Positions 45,544 through 55,147 are shown, counted from the first letter of the stretch. The stretch: DNA of 64,000 bases from CAJCJE01 sp035948315 (GCA_035948315.1 DASZJG010000071.1:62001-126000), one strand, 5' to 3'. Notes: a model not told the origin generated them from the sequence alone. Translations and numbers: made by a program.

Positions 45544-46158
45544 ATGAGCCCAGCACGTAACCGAGTGACGCCGATGGGCGAGATCGAGGCCATTCCGCTT
45601 CGCTGCGCGTGGACGGGAAACCGGGGAATCCTGCACCGGGACAGGGACATCGTGCGATTCCACGCGGGCGATCTCTGGATCACCTGCGCATTGCGCTTCC
45701 GAGGTCGCTGGCAGGAGCAATGGCGACCGCACCACTACACGTTCCTGTACTTCCACGACGAAGCCGTGTCCTTCGCCGCCGGACATCGCCCGTGCGCGGA
45801 GTGCCGCCGAGCCGACTACACCGCGTACCGGACGGCCTGGAGCGAGGCCCTCCGCGTCGACCTGCCGTCCGCGACGCAGATGAACCGGCAACTGCACGGC
45901 GAGCGCGTCATCCGTGGCACGCACCGACGACGACTCCACCGCCTCCCCTGGGCCGACCTGCCCGACGGGACGTTCGTCCGCTTCGACGACGCGCAGGCCG
46001 TGATCGTCGGCGATCGCCTGACCGAATGGACCCACGCCGGCTACGGCGCCCATCACTCCCGGCCGAAGGTCGGCACCGCGACGGTCGTCACGCCCCCGTC
46101 GACCGTCGCCGTCCTGCGCGCCGGCTACCCGGTCCAGCTCGACGACGCACTGTCTTGA
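45544..46158 (+). CDS. Conserved-looking hypothetical protein with a CxxC motif
   Basis: 204 residues, soluble, no signal peptide. Aromatic- and His-rich segments (WRPHHYTFLYFHDEAVSFAA) are followed by GHRPCAECRRADY, which resembles the Cys-x-x-Cys of Ada-type metal-binding domains. The C-terminal half has a beta-rich stretch (GTFVRFDDAQAVIVGDRL). No named family is recognised. It is divergent from soxB. The TTGACA box of the next gene overlaps its stop codon. Confidence 0.8.
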   Translation: MSPARNRVTPMGEIEAIPLRCAWTGNRGILHRDRDIVRFHAGDLWITCALRFRGRWQEQWRPHHYTFLYFHDEAVSFAAGHRPCAECRRADYTAYRTAWSEALRVDLPSATQMNRQLHGERVIRGTHRRRLHRLPWADLPDGTFVRFDDAQAVIVGDRLTEWTHAGYGAHHSRPKVGTATVVTPPSTVAVLRAGYPVQLDDALS

Positions 46159-46182
46159 CAACCCGGCGCGCAAACATACGAT
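46155..46182 (+). promoter_or_regulatory. Sigma-70-type promoter of the beta-helix protein gene
   Basis: TTGACA (46155-46160) and TACGAT (46177-46182) are spaced 16 bp, 36 bp before the ATG. An inverted repeat ATACG-N8-CGTAT (46176-46193) overlaps the -10 box and is a candidate operator. Confidence 0.65.
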
Positions 46183-46217
46183 GTTCTACGTATTATGTCT
46201 CTCACCGAGGAGAGCCG

Positions 46218-49001
46218 ATGGACGGTCGCCGTGGTCAGGTCTGGAGTCGTCGGCTCGCCGCCGGAGCAGCGGCCGTCGCGCTGATCGCGATGGGAGCCGC
46301 CGCCGACGGTCAACCGGCGGCAGCGACCGGATCGCCCTCGATCTACGCGGCGCCCAACGGCACCGGCAAAGCGTGCACCGCGCCGCAACCCTGCGCGTTA
46401 CCCACCGCCCAACTCGTGGCCCGGTCACGGAACTCCGCGCTGAGCAGCGATCTCGTCGTCCAGCTGTCGGGCGGCACCTACCGGCTCGGCGCACCGCTGA
46501 GCTTCACCTCGGCCGACTCGGGTTCGGACGGCCACCAGGTCGTCTACCGGGCCGCGCCCGGCGCCGCGCCGGTCATCAGCGGCGGCCGGCAGATCACCGG
46601 CTGGACCCTGTCCGATCCGAGTCACAACCTCTGGTCTGCGCCGGTGCCGGCCGGTCTCGACACCCGCCAGCTCTACCTCGACGGCGTCCGCGCGCAGGTC
46701 GCCCAGGGCCCGTCGCCGGTGCCACTGACCCGAACCGCCGACGACACCGGATACACCGCCGCCAACGCGTCGATGGCGTCGTGGCGCAACCCCGGCAACA
46801 TCGAATTGGTCTTCGCCGGCACGGCGGGCGCCTGGGAGGAGACCCGCTGCCGGGTGGCGAGCATCAGCGGCGCGACCATCACCATGCGACAACCCTGCTG
46901 GGACAACAGCATCCACCACAGCCCCGGACTGAGCGGCCATCCCTCCGGGACCTTCAACCCGCTGCCCACCAACGCGGTGCCGACGCGCATCGAGAACGCG
47001 TTCGAACTGCTCACCAAACCCGGCCAGTGGTACCTGGACAGCAGCGCCCACCGGATCTACTACCTGCCGACCGCGGGCCAGAACATGGCCACCGCCGACG
47101 CCGAAGTACCCGTGTTGGAAAGCCTGGTCAACGGTGCGGGCACGCACGACCTGACCTTCACCGGTATCACCTTCGCCTACCAGACCTGGCTGCGGCCCAG
47201 CGGCAACGACGGCTACTCGGACATGCAGTCCGGCCACACCCTCACCGGGACCAATGCCTATGCCCAGCAAGGCGTCTGCGACTACACCGATCCGCCCGGC
47301 AGCTGCCCCTACGCGTCCTGGACCCAGACCCCCGGCGCACTGAACTGGACCGCCGCGCGGAACGTGACCTTCACCGGCGACACCTTCACCCACCTCGGCT
47401 CGGCCGGCCTTGCCATCGGCGGGGGCAGCGCGAACGACAGCGTCACCGGCAACGAGTTCGCCGACATCTCCGGCACCGGCATCGAACTCGGCAACGTCAA
47501 CGACGACGAACCCGCCGATGTCGGCGCGAGCGATGGCGAGATCACCAGGAACAACACCATCGCCGACAACTGGATCCACGACGTCGCCGTCGAATACCAC
47601 GACGAGGACGGCATCTTCCTCGGCTTCACCCGAGGCAGCACCGTCACCCACAACCAACTCGACGACCTCCCGTGGGACGGCATCGACATCGGCTTCGGCG
47701 GCTGGACGACGAACGCGTTCTATCCGCTGGAAGTCCGCAACGTCAACCAGGACAACGTGATCAGCGACAACCTGATCTACGACTACCACCAGGTGCTCTC
47801 CGACGGCGGCGGCATCTACTCCAACGGTCGGCAGGGGATCTCCTGGGCGCACGGTCTCACCGAGACTGGGAACGTGATCTACAACCAGGTCAACTCCGGT
47901 TTCGTCTACTACCCCGACCAGGGCAGCGCCTGGGTCAGCATCACCGGCAACGCCGACTGGTCGGTCAACGGATCGAGCTTCGGCGGCTGCGCCCCGGTCG
48001 GCGACCTGAAGTTCGACGACAACTACTACGGCACCCCGTTCGACCCGGCCGTGAACATCTGCCCGCCGACCCCCATCAATGTCCAGGCCACCGGAAACCA
48101 CCAGATCGCCAACGCCATCCCCACCCCCGGCGAGGTCCCGAACGGGCTGCTGGCCGGAGCCGGCCTCCAGCCGCCGTTCCGGGCCCTGCTCACCCACACC
48201 GCGCCGGCGGTCGACGCGTTCAGCGGCCAGGGCACGACCACCACGACGCCGACCCAGGTGCTCGTCAGCGGCAGCGGCTTCGCCCCAGCGACCGCGGTCG
48301 CCTTCGGCACCATCCAGGCGGGCGTCGCCGTGGTGTCGGCAAACTTCCTGATCGCGACCGTGCCGGCCGGGGTCCTGCTCGACCAGGTCACCGTCACCAC
48401 CTCGGCCGGCAACACCACCTTCCCGCAGACGTACCCGGCACTGTCCGTGTCCTTCGACGACGTCGGCACGACCGACGACGCGACACCGGGTGACGGCAAC
48501 GTCGACGGGTACGGCTACAGCTACTCGGTCCAGGCGCTGGCCGCGGCGGGCGCCGTGGCCGGATCGCCGGTCAGCCACCACGGCCTGACGTTCACCTGGC
48601 CGGTCGAACGGGACGGCGTACCGGACAACACCATTGCCGACGGCCAACTCGTCACCGTCTCCGGCATCGGCAACACCCTGGGATTCCTGTTCGTCGGCAT
48701 CACCGGCAACCCGCCCATCACCGGCACCGGCAACGTCCGCTACACCGACGGGTCGACGCAGAGCTTCACGCTGTCGAGCCCCAACTGGTACGGAAGCCCG
48801 CCCGCCGGCACGGATGCGCCCTTCGTGCTGCCCTACCGAAACTCGGCGGGCGGCCAGGACCACAACCCGGTCGCCATCTACTACCAAGGCATTCCGCTCA
48901 CTGCGGGCAAAACGATCGCCTCGGTCGTGCTCCCGGTGACCGGCAGCGGACCCGACCTGGCCCTGCACATCTTCGCCATGGCCGTGGGAACCAGAGCCTG
49001 A
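46218..49001 (+). CDS. Secreted right-handed beta-helix protein (glycosidase or lyase-like) with IPT domain
   Basis: 927 residues from the ATG at 46218 (GAGGAGAG upstream). The signal peptide ends near residue 36 (PAAATGS). An N-terminal pectate-lyase-like cap (IYAAPNGTGKACTAPQPCALPTA trimmed motif: SIYAAPNGTG) opens a parallel beta-helix of repeated Asn/Asp turns (about 280-600, for example NVISDNLIYDYHQVLSDGGG). An IPT/TIG domain follows (about 660-740) and a C-terminal beta domain (about 750-927). Similar proteins belong to GH141- or GH120-like groups acting on plant polysaccharides. No catalytic pair can be assigned with confidence. Confidence 0.85.
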   Translation: MDGRRGQVWSRRLAAGAAAVALIAMGAAADGQPAAATGSPSIYAAPNGTGKACTAPQPCALPTAQLVARSRNSALSSDLVVQLSGGTYRLGAPLSFTSADSGSDGHQVVYRAAPGAAPVISGGRQITGWTLSDPSHNLWSAPVPAGLDTRQLYLDGVRAQVAQGPSPVPLTRTADDTGYTAANASMASWRNPGNIELVFAGTAGAWEETRCRVASISGATITMRQPCWDNSIHHSPGLSGHPSGTFNPLPTNAVPTRIENAFELLTKPGQWYLDSSAHRIYYLPTAGQNMATADAEVPVLESLVNGAGTHDLTFTGITFAYQTWLRPSGNDGYSDMQSGHTLTGTNAYAQQGVCDYTDPPGSCPYASWTQTPGALNWTAARNVTFTGDTFTHLGSAGLAIGGGSANDSVTGNEFADISGTGIELGNVNDDEPADVGASDGEITRNNTIADNWIHDVAVEYHDEDGIFLGFTRGSTVTHNQLDDLPWDGIDIGFGGWTTNAFYPLEVRNVNQDNVISDNLIYDYHQVLSDGGGIYSNGRQGISWAHGLTETGNVIYNQVNSGFVYYPDQGSAWVSITGNADWSVNGSSFGGCAPVGDLKFDDNYYGTPFDPAVNICPPTPINVQATGNHQIANAIPTPGEVPNGLLAGAGLQPPFRALLTHTAPAVDAFSGQGTTTTTPTQVLVSGSGFAPATAVAFGTIQAGVAVVSANFLIATVPAGVLLDQVTVTTSAGNTTFPQTYPALSVSFDDVGTTDDATPGDGNVDGYGYSYSVQALAAAGAVAGSPVSHHGLTFTWPVERDGVPDNTIADGQLVTVSGIGNTLGFLFVGITGNPPITGTGNVRYTDGSTQSFTLSSPNWYGSPPAGTDAPFVLPYRNSAGGQDHNPVAIYYQGIPLTAGKTIASVVLPVTGSGPDLALHIFAMAVGTRA

Positions 49002-49074
49002 CCTGCCTCGTGAGCACGACAGATTCCTACTTTCGTCGGCAGCCGTCGCGGCGCGGCCTCTCCAGACTGCATCC

Positions 49075-50958
49075 ATGCATCTGAGAAGAACCGCTGTTAC
49101 CGCTGTCTGCCTGCTGACGGTGACGTTGTCGGCCGGGGTCGCCCAGGCCACTCCCGGCGAGGTGACCATCCCGGATTCGGTCGCCGCCGGGCTGGCCTCG
49201 TCCGGCCTCGCGACCGGCGACGTACCGGCCGGGCAGAATCGCACCGTTCAGTTATGGCTCAACGGAAACCAGACCGGGGCGACCGCCTTCGCCGACACGG
49301 TCAGCGACCCGAAGAACGCCGACTACCGGCACTTCCTCACGCCGAGCGCGTACACGAGTCGGTTCGGCGCGAGCGCGGCAGGCGCGCAGGCGGTGCGGAC
49401 CTGGTTGACCCAGCAGGGTTTCCACAACGTCGCCATCGACGCGCAGCGCTCCTACGTCCAGGCGACCGCTCCGGTGTCGACTGTGCAGAACGCTTTCCGC
49501 GTGCGGATGAAGACGTTCGACGTGGCCGGTCGGACGATCACCTCCAACGACCGCGATGTCACCATGCCCGCGTCGATCGCGACCGACGTGTTCGCCGTCA
49601 CCGGCCTGAACAGCACCCCGCCGAGGCGCTCCGCCGCGCGGCCGGCCGCGGACCCGTCGAACTGCTCGACCTACTTCGGTCAGAACCACCAGACCGTGCC
49701 GGCGATCGGCGGCGTCACCAGCGTGCCGACCCGCGTGTGCGGCTACACCGGAACCCAGCTGCGGGCCGCGTACGGCATGACCAACGCGGCCACCGGTAAA
49801 GGCGTGACGGTGGCCTACATCGAGGTCGGCGAGCCGGACAAGATGTTCCAGACGCTGACCACCTGGGCCAAGGCAGGCGGCCTGCCCGCGCCGCGCTCGG
49901 CCAACTATTCGGAACTGCTGCTGGGCAACGGCGCCGCCTGCGGCAACCCGTTCGACGTCGAGGAACAGCTGGACATCGAGGCGGGCTACGCCATGGCGCC
50001 CGATCAGCACGAGCTGATGGTCGGCGGGGACAGCTGCAACCAGCAGGACAGCGGCAACCAGGCCGCCATCGACGCGCTGTCCGCGGTGCTGGACGGCAAC
50101 GGCGACCACCCGCTCGCCTCGATCGCCTCGAACTCGTGGGGGCCCGCCGTCACCGAGACCGGCGACCCGGCCGACGTCCCGGTCATGCACACCCTGCTGC
50201 TGCGTGCCGCCGCCGAAGGCGTCGGCGCCTACATCGCGTCGGGCGACGTTCCCGGTGTCGGGACGCCGCAGGACGACCCGTACGCGACCGGCGTCGGCAG
50301 CACCAGCCTCGGCCTGGACGCGAACAACAAGCGACTCTTCGAGACCGGCTGGTCCATGGGCCAGCAGGACATCAACGCCAACGGCACCTACACCGACCAG
50401 GGCATCGTCGGCGGCAGCAGCGGCGGCGTGAGCGCGCTGTTCGACGAACCCCGGTACCAGAAGGGCGTCGTGCCCAGTTCGATGGCCGCCCGCGCCGGCA
50501 AGGGACCGGGCCGGGTGGTGCCCGACATCTCGACCGTCGGCGACCCGATCACCGGCATGAGCACCGGCGTCACCGAGCCGGGCGCGAACGGCGCCCCGGA
50601 CACCTACAGCGCGTTCCCGGTCGGCGGCGCGAGCCTGTCCGCGCCGCTGTTCGCGGGCATCGTGGCCGCGGCGCAGCAGGGCCTGCCCGCACCGTTCGGC
50701 TTCATCAATCCGCTGCTGTACTCGCTCTACGGCACCAGTGCCTACCACGACACACTGCCGCTGACCGCGCAGTCGCCCGTGGCGTACCGCTATGTCTACG
50801 GACCGGCCGACCAACCCGGCGGGCTGCCCTACGTGATCACGATGGACGATCAGGAGCCGGGCAAGACGCTGCAGGTGACGGCCAGGGGATACGACACCAT
50901 GACCGGTGTCGGCACGCCCAACGGCAGGAGTTTCCTCGACGCGCTGCGCAGGTACTGA
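49075..50958 (+). CDS. Secreted sedolisin (S53) acid protease
   Basis: 627 residues. A signal peptide (1-26) and an activation prodomain (about 30-185) precede the S53 catalytic domain. Glu296 and Asp300 (EEQLD) match the family's ExxxD pair, an Asp lies in ASGD, and the nucleophile is Ser520 in GGASLSAPLFAG; the usual SGTS is altered upstream but the Ser is kept. A C-terminal calcium-site-like segment (YDTMTGVGTPNG) is present. It should be an acid-active endo- or tripeptidyl peptidase. It ends at a strong bidirectional hairpin. Confidence 0.93.
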   Translation: MHLRRTAVTAVCLLTVTLSAGVAQATPGEVTIPDSVAAGLASSGLATGDVPAGQNRTVQLWLNGNQTGATAFADTVSDPKNADYRHFLTPSAYTSRFGASAAGAQAVRTWLTQQGFHNVAIDAQRSYVQATAPVSTVQNAFRVRMKTFDVAGRTITSNDRDVTMPASIATDVFAVTGLNSTPPRRSAARPAADPSNCSTYFGQNHQTVPAIGGVTSVPTRVCGYTGTQLRAAYGMTNAATGKGVTVAYIEVGEPDKMFQTLTTWAKAGGLPAPRSANYSELLLGNGAACGNPFDVEEQLDIEAGYAMAPDQHELMVGGDSCNQQDSGNQAAIDALSAVLDGNGDHPLASIASNSWGPAVTETGDPADVPVMHTLLLRAAAEGVGAYIASGDVPGVGTPQDDPYATGVGSTSLGLDANNKRLFETGWSMGQQDINANGTYTDQGIVGGSSGGVSALFDEPRYQKGVVPSSMAARAGKGPGRVVPDISTVGDPITGMSTGVTEPGANGAPDTYSAFPVGGASLSAPLFAGIVAAAQQGLPAPFGFINPLLYSLYGTSAYHDTLPLTAQSPVAYRYVYGPADQPGGLPYVITMDDQEPGKTLQVTARGYDTMTGVGTPNGRSFLDALRRY

Positions 50959-50991
50959 TTCAGGCGACGGCACCCGGACGCGTCACGGGTC

Positions 50992-51041
50992 GATTCGGCC
51001 TGGCCCGCATTCCCTCCTCGGAAAGCGGGCCAGGCCGAATC
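50992..51041. terminator. Bidirectional terminator between the sedolisin and GH79-like genes
   Basis: A perfect 17-bp stem (GATTCGGCCTGGCCCGC) with a 16-base loop lies between two convergent genes. Confidence 0.9.
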
Positions 51042-51049
51042 ATGGGAGA

Positions 51050-52483
51050 TCAGCCGATCAACGTGATCGAGTACGGCGCGAGCGACAGCGATTGGCCGAC
51101 CGCGCCGTGGCCGGCGGTCAGGGTGGCCGCGTCGCTGATCTTGGCCGTCGGGTTGCCGGTGACCTGCTGGTAGCTCACGCCGACCGGGATGGCGGTGCCG
51201 GGCGCGATCGTGACGGCCTGGCCGGTCAGGTTGATCAGCAGTTCACCATGTCCGCTGCCGAACGAGGTGCCGAGAACGGCCGGGTCGCCGCTGGTGCCCA
51301 GCGTGGGTGCACCCGGAAACTCGATCGGCGTTTCGGCGCTGGCACCGTGTGCTGCCTTGTCCACCCACGCCATGGCCAGGCCGACCGGGGTCTGGGTGGT
51401 CGGGTCGGTGCCGGTCTCCCCGTAGCTGTTCTCCGAGCCGAACGACGACCAGTAGTTGATCAGCGTGGCATCGGGCACGGTCCGGGCGAGCAGCAGCGCG
51501 GCCTCGCTTTCGAACAGCGCGTTGGCATAGGTCTGCTGGGCCGGGGTGCCCTGGTTCCAGTGCAGCGACAGGCTGTACTCGGTGATCCAGACCGGCATCG
51601 TCGCCATGTCCGACTGCTTCGTCTCCGTGTCCACGGTGTTCGCACTGGTGTAAGGCTCGGCGAACAGCGTCGGCAAGCCGGTGGCGTCCAGCGACTGGTT
51701 GTACTCGGGGTGGTCGTGCAGGGTGACCGCGTCGGGCCGGCCCGCTCCGGTCGCGGTGGACAGCATGCCGCTGGTCCAGGTGTTGGCGCGGGCGTCCTTG
51801 GCGGGCAGCGAGCCGACCGCCGCCACCTGCACACCCGGGAAGTCCCGGTGCAGCGCCTGGACGTCCGTTGCCACGGTCGCGCCGTAGCTCTGGGCGGTCG
51901 GGAAGGCGTGCACATAGTCGGTGTTGCACAGGTAGAACTCGTTGCCGAGCTCCACGTACCTGACCGGGATCTTGTCGGTGTTCTCGGCGGTCCTGAGCAT
52001 CGCGATCTGGTCCGCCAGGTTGTCGGACATGACGTTCAGGTCGAAAACCGGGGTCGCGCCGGTCGCGCGGTACGCGGCGGCCAGCTCGGCGAGAGTGAAC
52101 TGGTAGCCGTCGACCTCGGCTTCGGCGGGCGGCGCACACCGGCCCGTACCGCCGCTGCCGGATACCGCGACCGGATAACCCTTCTGCCACTGGAAATAGT
52201 CGGCGCCGGTACCGGCGGGCCAGCGAAGTGTGCCGGGCTCCAGCGCCGCGAGTTGACTGTCCATCGTGGATTCACTCCGATAGATCGGCGCGCCGCCGTA
52301 GTCGTAGTTGATGCCGAAGTAGCCGGCAGGCAACGGGTCCGCCGCGCCGAGGGTAGCGGTGATCGCATGCGAGGTTCCGGTCGCTGCCGCCGATCCACCG
52401 CACCCCGCGACCGCGACGGCCAGGCCGACGGCCAGCGCCGTCCCTCCCATTCGGACCGCGGTGCTGCTTGCTGTTCCGCGCAC
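51050..52483 (-). CDS. Glycoside hydrolase lipoprotein of clan GH-A (GH79-like)
   Basis: 477 residues from a GTG with GGGGAG upstream. A lipoprotein signal ends at LAVAVAGC (Cys28), so the enzyme is probably membrane-tethered on the outside. A TIM-barrel follows with the clan-A acid/base Glu in ELGNEFY (Glu182) and the nucleophile Glu in WITEYS (Glu302), and a C-terminal beta domain. This arrangement matches GH79 (beta-glucuronidase or heparanase type) or a close relative. Exact substrate is not readable from sequence. Confidence 0.82.
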   Translation of the reverse strand: MRGTASSTAVRMGGTALAVGLAVAVAGCGGSAAATGTSHAITATLGAADPLPAGYFGINYDYGGAPIYRSESTMDSQLAALEPGTLRWPAGTGADYFQWQKGYPVAVSGSGGTGRCAPPAEAEVDGYQFTLAELAAAYRATGATPVFDLNVMSDNLADQIAMLRTAENTDKIPVRYVELGNEFYLCNTDYVHAFPTAQSYGATVATDVQALHRDFPGVQVAAVGSLPAKDARANTWTSGMLSTATGAGRPDAVTLHDHPEYNQSLDATGLPTLFAEPYTSANTVDTETKQSDMATMPVWITEYSLSLHWNQGTPAQQTYANALFESEAALLLARTVPDATLINYWSSFGSENSYGETGTDPTTQTPVGLAMAWVDKAAHGASAETPIEFPGAPTLGTSGDPAVLGTSFGSGHGELLINLTGQAVTIAPGTAIPVGVSYQQVTGNPTAKISDAATLTAGHGAVGQSLSLAPYSITLIG

Positions 52484-52634
52484 GTTTCGTTACTCCCCAG
52501 GTGACCTGTTCCAGACGGCGACCAGCCTGGCAGTCTTGACTGAAGCCACCCTGAAGCGCTCCGGCCCGCTCGGAGTGCGGAGCAGCTGTCTTCACTCTTA
52601 ACTCTTCGTAAAGTTAATGACATGACGGGGTTAC

Positions 52635-52681
52635 GTGACAGGGGTCACTAGTGGTTCAATCTGTTAGCCAGTGTGACTAAC
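52635..52681 (+). promoter_or_regulatory. Two inverted repeats upstream of the chitosanase gene
   Basis: GTGAC-AGGG-GTCAC (52635-52648) and GTTAG-N9-CTAAC (52663-52681) lie 24-70 bp before the chitosanase start. They are plausible operators; the binding protein is unknown. The 221-bp gap 52484-52704 holds no gene. Confidence 0.45.
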
Positions 52682-52704
52682 TATCAATGGAGGGTCCCCA
52701 GGTC

Positions 52705-53496
52705 ATGTCATCCCCCCGCACGCGCTTCGCCGTGGTAGCCGCCGCGGCTCTGGCGCTCGTCACGCCACTCGCCCTCAAGTCCGCCGGCGCCGCCACGGCG
52801 AACACCGCCCCCACGTCGGCCGCGGCTGCTCAGGCCTCCCCCTCGTTCACGGCCGCCCAGGTGCTGGCCGGCGTCAAGAAGAACAGCACGACCGCGAACA
52901 AGGTCAACTCCAAACCCCACATCAACACCATGACGCGGGCCATGAACATCAACGTGTACCAGGTGACGACGGGCGTCTACGCCTACAGTTCCAGCCTGGC
53001 CGTCGACGACGACGGCAGCGACCCCGATCCCGACCCCGATCACCAGAACCAGACGACCTTCCAGGACAGCGCCGGCAAGCAGTTGGCAGCACACCACGTG
53101 CCGTTCTACGTGTTGGGCGACGACTGCTGGGATCGCAAGACCCCCTGCCCGCACTTCTTCTACAAGGAACACAACATCAAGGGCCGGCAGTTCGCCCTGA
53201 TGTTCTACAAGAGCAAGGTCATCGGCGCGATCTTCGGCGACACGCAGACCGGGAACAACCAGACCACCTCGCAAAACGACTCCCGCGAACTGGGCGAAGC
53301 GTCCGTGAAGTCGGCCTCGCTGCTCGGCATCCCCGACAGCGGCACCACCGGCGGTGTCGACAACGGCGTGACCGTGGTGATCTTCTCCGGCCCGTCCTGG
53401 GTCGTGAACGGCACCAACGCCAACCTGAACGCCAATGCCCAGGCACTGGTCACCAAGGCACTGAACAGCCTGGGCACAAGTCTGGGTCTCAAGTGA
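52705..53496 (+). CDS. Secreted GH75 chitosanase
   Basis: 263 residues from the ATG at 52705; GGAGGG lies 10 nt upstream, and the ATG at 52687 would place that ribosome site inside the gene. A signal peptide (1-33) precedes the GH75 domain. The family's acidic motif appears as AVDDDGSDPDPDPDH and the conserved ALMFYKSKVIGAIFGDT, RELGEASVKSASLLG (catalytic Glu) and GVTVVIFSG segments follow. GH75 enzymes hydrolyse beta-1,4 links in chitosan. The gene ends at an 18-bp-stem hairpin. Confidence 0.9.
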   Translation: MSSPRTRFAVVAAAALALVTPLALKSAGAATANTAPTSAAAAQASPSFTAAQVLAGVKKNSTTANKVNSKPHINTMTRAMNINVYQVTTGVYAYSSSLAVDDDGSDPDPDPDHQNQTTFQDSAGKQLAAHHVPFYVLGDDCWDRKTPCPHFFYKEHNIKGRQFALMFYKSKVIGAIFGDTQTGNNQTTSQNDSRELGEASVKSASLLGIPDSGTTGGVDNGVTVVIFSGPSWVVNGTNANLNANAQALVTKALNSLGTSLGLK

Positions 53497-53513
53497 TCGT
53501 GATGAATCCAAGC

Positions 53514-53567
53514 TGAACGCGATCACCACCACACCGCCGACGGCGAACATGGTGGTGATCGCGTTCA
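53514..53567 (+). terminator. Hairpin after the chitosanase gene
   Basis: Perfect 18-bp arms (TGAACGCGATCACCACCA) are separated by 18 bases, starting 17 bp after the stop. It probably ends chitosanase transcription. Confidence 0.85.
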
Positions 53568-53798
53568 ACGACGCCCAGTTTGGCCGCGTCGCTGCCCAGT
53601 TACGGATCGCGGCAACGAACTCCTCGGGCGCGTCGGACTCCACATAGATGCCGGCGTCCTCGACGATCACGGTCTCGTGCCCGGGAAATGCCGCAACCAG
53701 GGGATCTACCGACGATCCACTCAGCGGGACGAACCATTTCGCTGAAGCGCTGGCGATGCCACGATTGCGCCCGTCATTCGCCAGACGGGAGTCGATTA
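53568..53798 (-). pseudogene. Possible coding remnant on the minus strand
   Basis: Between the chitosanase hairpin and the lectin-like gene no plus-strand gene is seen. On the minus strand one frame reads like real protein (GHETVIVEDAGIYVESDA, then PEEFVAAIRNWAATRPNW) without stops. It has no credible start and continues into the hairpin and chitosanase antisense. It may be the broken end of a lost gene. A GTG at 53670 could in principle start a short protein. Low confidence. Confidence 0.3.
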
Positions 53799-54329
53799 GT
53801 GAGAGCCAAGGCCAGATACGTTGCGGCCGTTGCGGTTGCGGCAGCGGGGTTAGTGTTCGGGGCCTCCGGTGCGGCCCACGCGGACGGAGACCCGTACCCC
53901 GCGCGGTCGATGCAGAACCTCGTGACCGGCTTGTGCATCGATTCGAACTATTCGTTCGGACAGGTCGGCACCACTCCGGCGTACGTCACCGAATGCAACG
54001 GCAGCCATATCAACCAAGGCTGGTACAGCCAGCCCGCCGGCGGCGGCATCGATGAGGTGGAGATCTACAACGAGTGGTCGGGATGCCTCCAGGCCGTGCC
54101 ATCGACGAACTCGGTCGTCGTCGCCCCGTGCAACAACGACACCGAGCAGATGTGGACGCTATACCCGCAGGCCGGGACGCAGGGGTTCGCGGCCATCTGG
54201 AGCTACAACACCTCCGCGTGCGGGTTCGACTGCTACCTGGCGGACGACCAAGGGTTGGTGCTCAGCGCCAACAACGGACTCCACCCACCGGGGTACGAAC
54301 TCTGGTCCGCTCCGCAGAGCGGCGCCTGA
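53799..54329 (+). CDS. Small secreted trefoil/ricin-lectin-like protein
   Basis: 176 residues from a GTG at 53799 (GGGAG upstream); the longer frame lies in the gap. A signal peptide (1-27, ending AAHADG) precedes a single domain with the pattern of ricin-type beta-trefoil repeats (GLCIDSN, then GCLQAV, and paired Cys). The Q-x-W motif is only partly kept (EQMWTLYPQAG). It may bind carbohydrate at the surface. It ends at a terminator shared with the convergent gene. Confidence 0.72.
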   Translation: MRAKARYVAAVAVAAAGLVFGASGAAHADGDPYPARSMQNLVTGLCIDSNYSFGQVGTTPAYVTECNGSHINQGWYSQPAGGGIDEVEIYNEWSGCLQAVPSTNSVVVAPCNNDTEQMWTLYPQAGTQGFAAIWSYNTSACGFDCYLADDQGLVLSANNGLHPPGYELWSAPQSGA

Positions 54330-54372
54330 CGCAGTTCGCCAACGCGTGGTCAAGCCATCGAGCCTGATCGCA

Positions 54373-54403
54373 GCTGATCCGGCCGAGATATGGCCGGATC
54401 AGC
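54373..54403. terminator. Bidirectional terminator
   Basis: A perfect 12-bp stem (GCTGATCCGGCC) with a 7-base loop lies between the convergent lectin-like and DUF3558-like genes. Confidence 0.85.
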
Positions 54404-54412
54404 GGTTGCTGG

Positions 54413-55147
54413 TCAGTGGAGCTGGGCCAGGACGTTGATGGCGATGGCCAGCGCGTCGTTCTCGGCCTCCTGCCGAGAAAGCGGCGCGCCAAGCCCACCG
54501 CCATCAGGATCCCGGGTCACCGTGGTGTAGTCGACCTGGACCTCCGCGTTTCCGAGCAACACCCCGGCCTGCACGTCGGCTTCCTCGGGCGTCACCTTGT
54601 TGAGGCTGTACAGGACGAACGCCCGGTCGCCGACCCCGTTGACATCCCGGTTGTCGCGCAGCACCCCATTCTGTCCCACCACGATGTCCTGCCTGGACGA
54701 TGCGTAGGTACTCGCGGCGCTGGAGCCGACGTTGCCGCCGACGGTGAGCGTGACGTCGAAGCTCGCCACCTCGAACCGCCCGGTCTCCGAGGTGGCGCTC
54801 CAGCCGGCGTACCGGTTGATGCTGCCGTCGTGATCCATGACGGAGGGATCGTTGCAGGTGGCTCCGGGTGCGTAGCCGGCCACGGTCGCGGGCGTGACCA
54901 ACGCGCAGCCATTGGCGGGCACCTTGGTGAAGACCTTCGTGGACGGGACCGCCGTCCGGGACCCGGCGTTACCGATGGCCAACGGCGCGGTGCTACCGGC
55001 GTGACCGGAGAGGACCAGGGCGAGCGTCGTGGCCAGGGCGACCACCACCACGATGCCGCCACCGATCAACCATCCGCGCCTGGCTCGTCGCGACACCGGG
55101 TGCGGATAGCTGGAATCGGACGCCGGATACGGCCCACCACTGGTCAT
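54413..55147 (-). CDS. Membrane-anchored DUF3558-like protein
   Basis: 244 residues from the ATG at 55147 (MTSGGPYPA). A short cytoplasmic Pro/Ser/Arg segment precedes one membrane helix (about 25-48) and an extracytoplasmic domain with two Cys (GCALVTPATVAGY, ATCNDPS). The pattern resembles the DUF3558 type of actinobacterial surface protein. Function is unknown. The gene is alone, downstream of a small secreted protein gene on the same strand. Confidence 0.75.
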   Translation of the reverse strand: MTSGGPYPASDSSYPHPVSRRARRGWLIGGGIVVVVALATTLALVLSGHAGSTAPLAIGNAGSRTAVPSTKVFTKVPANGCALVTPATVAGYAPGATCNDPSVMDHDGSINRYAGWSATSETGRFEVASFDVTLTVGGNVGSSAASTYASSRQDIVVGQNGVLRDNRDVNGVGDRAFVLYSLNKVTPEEADVQAGVLLGNAEVQVDYTTVTRDPDGGGLGAPLSRQEAENDALAIAINVLAQLH

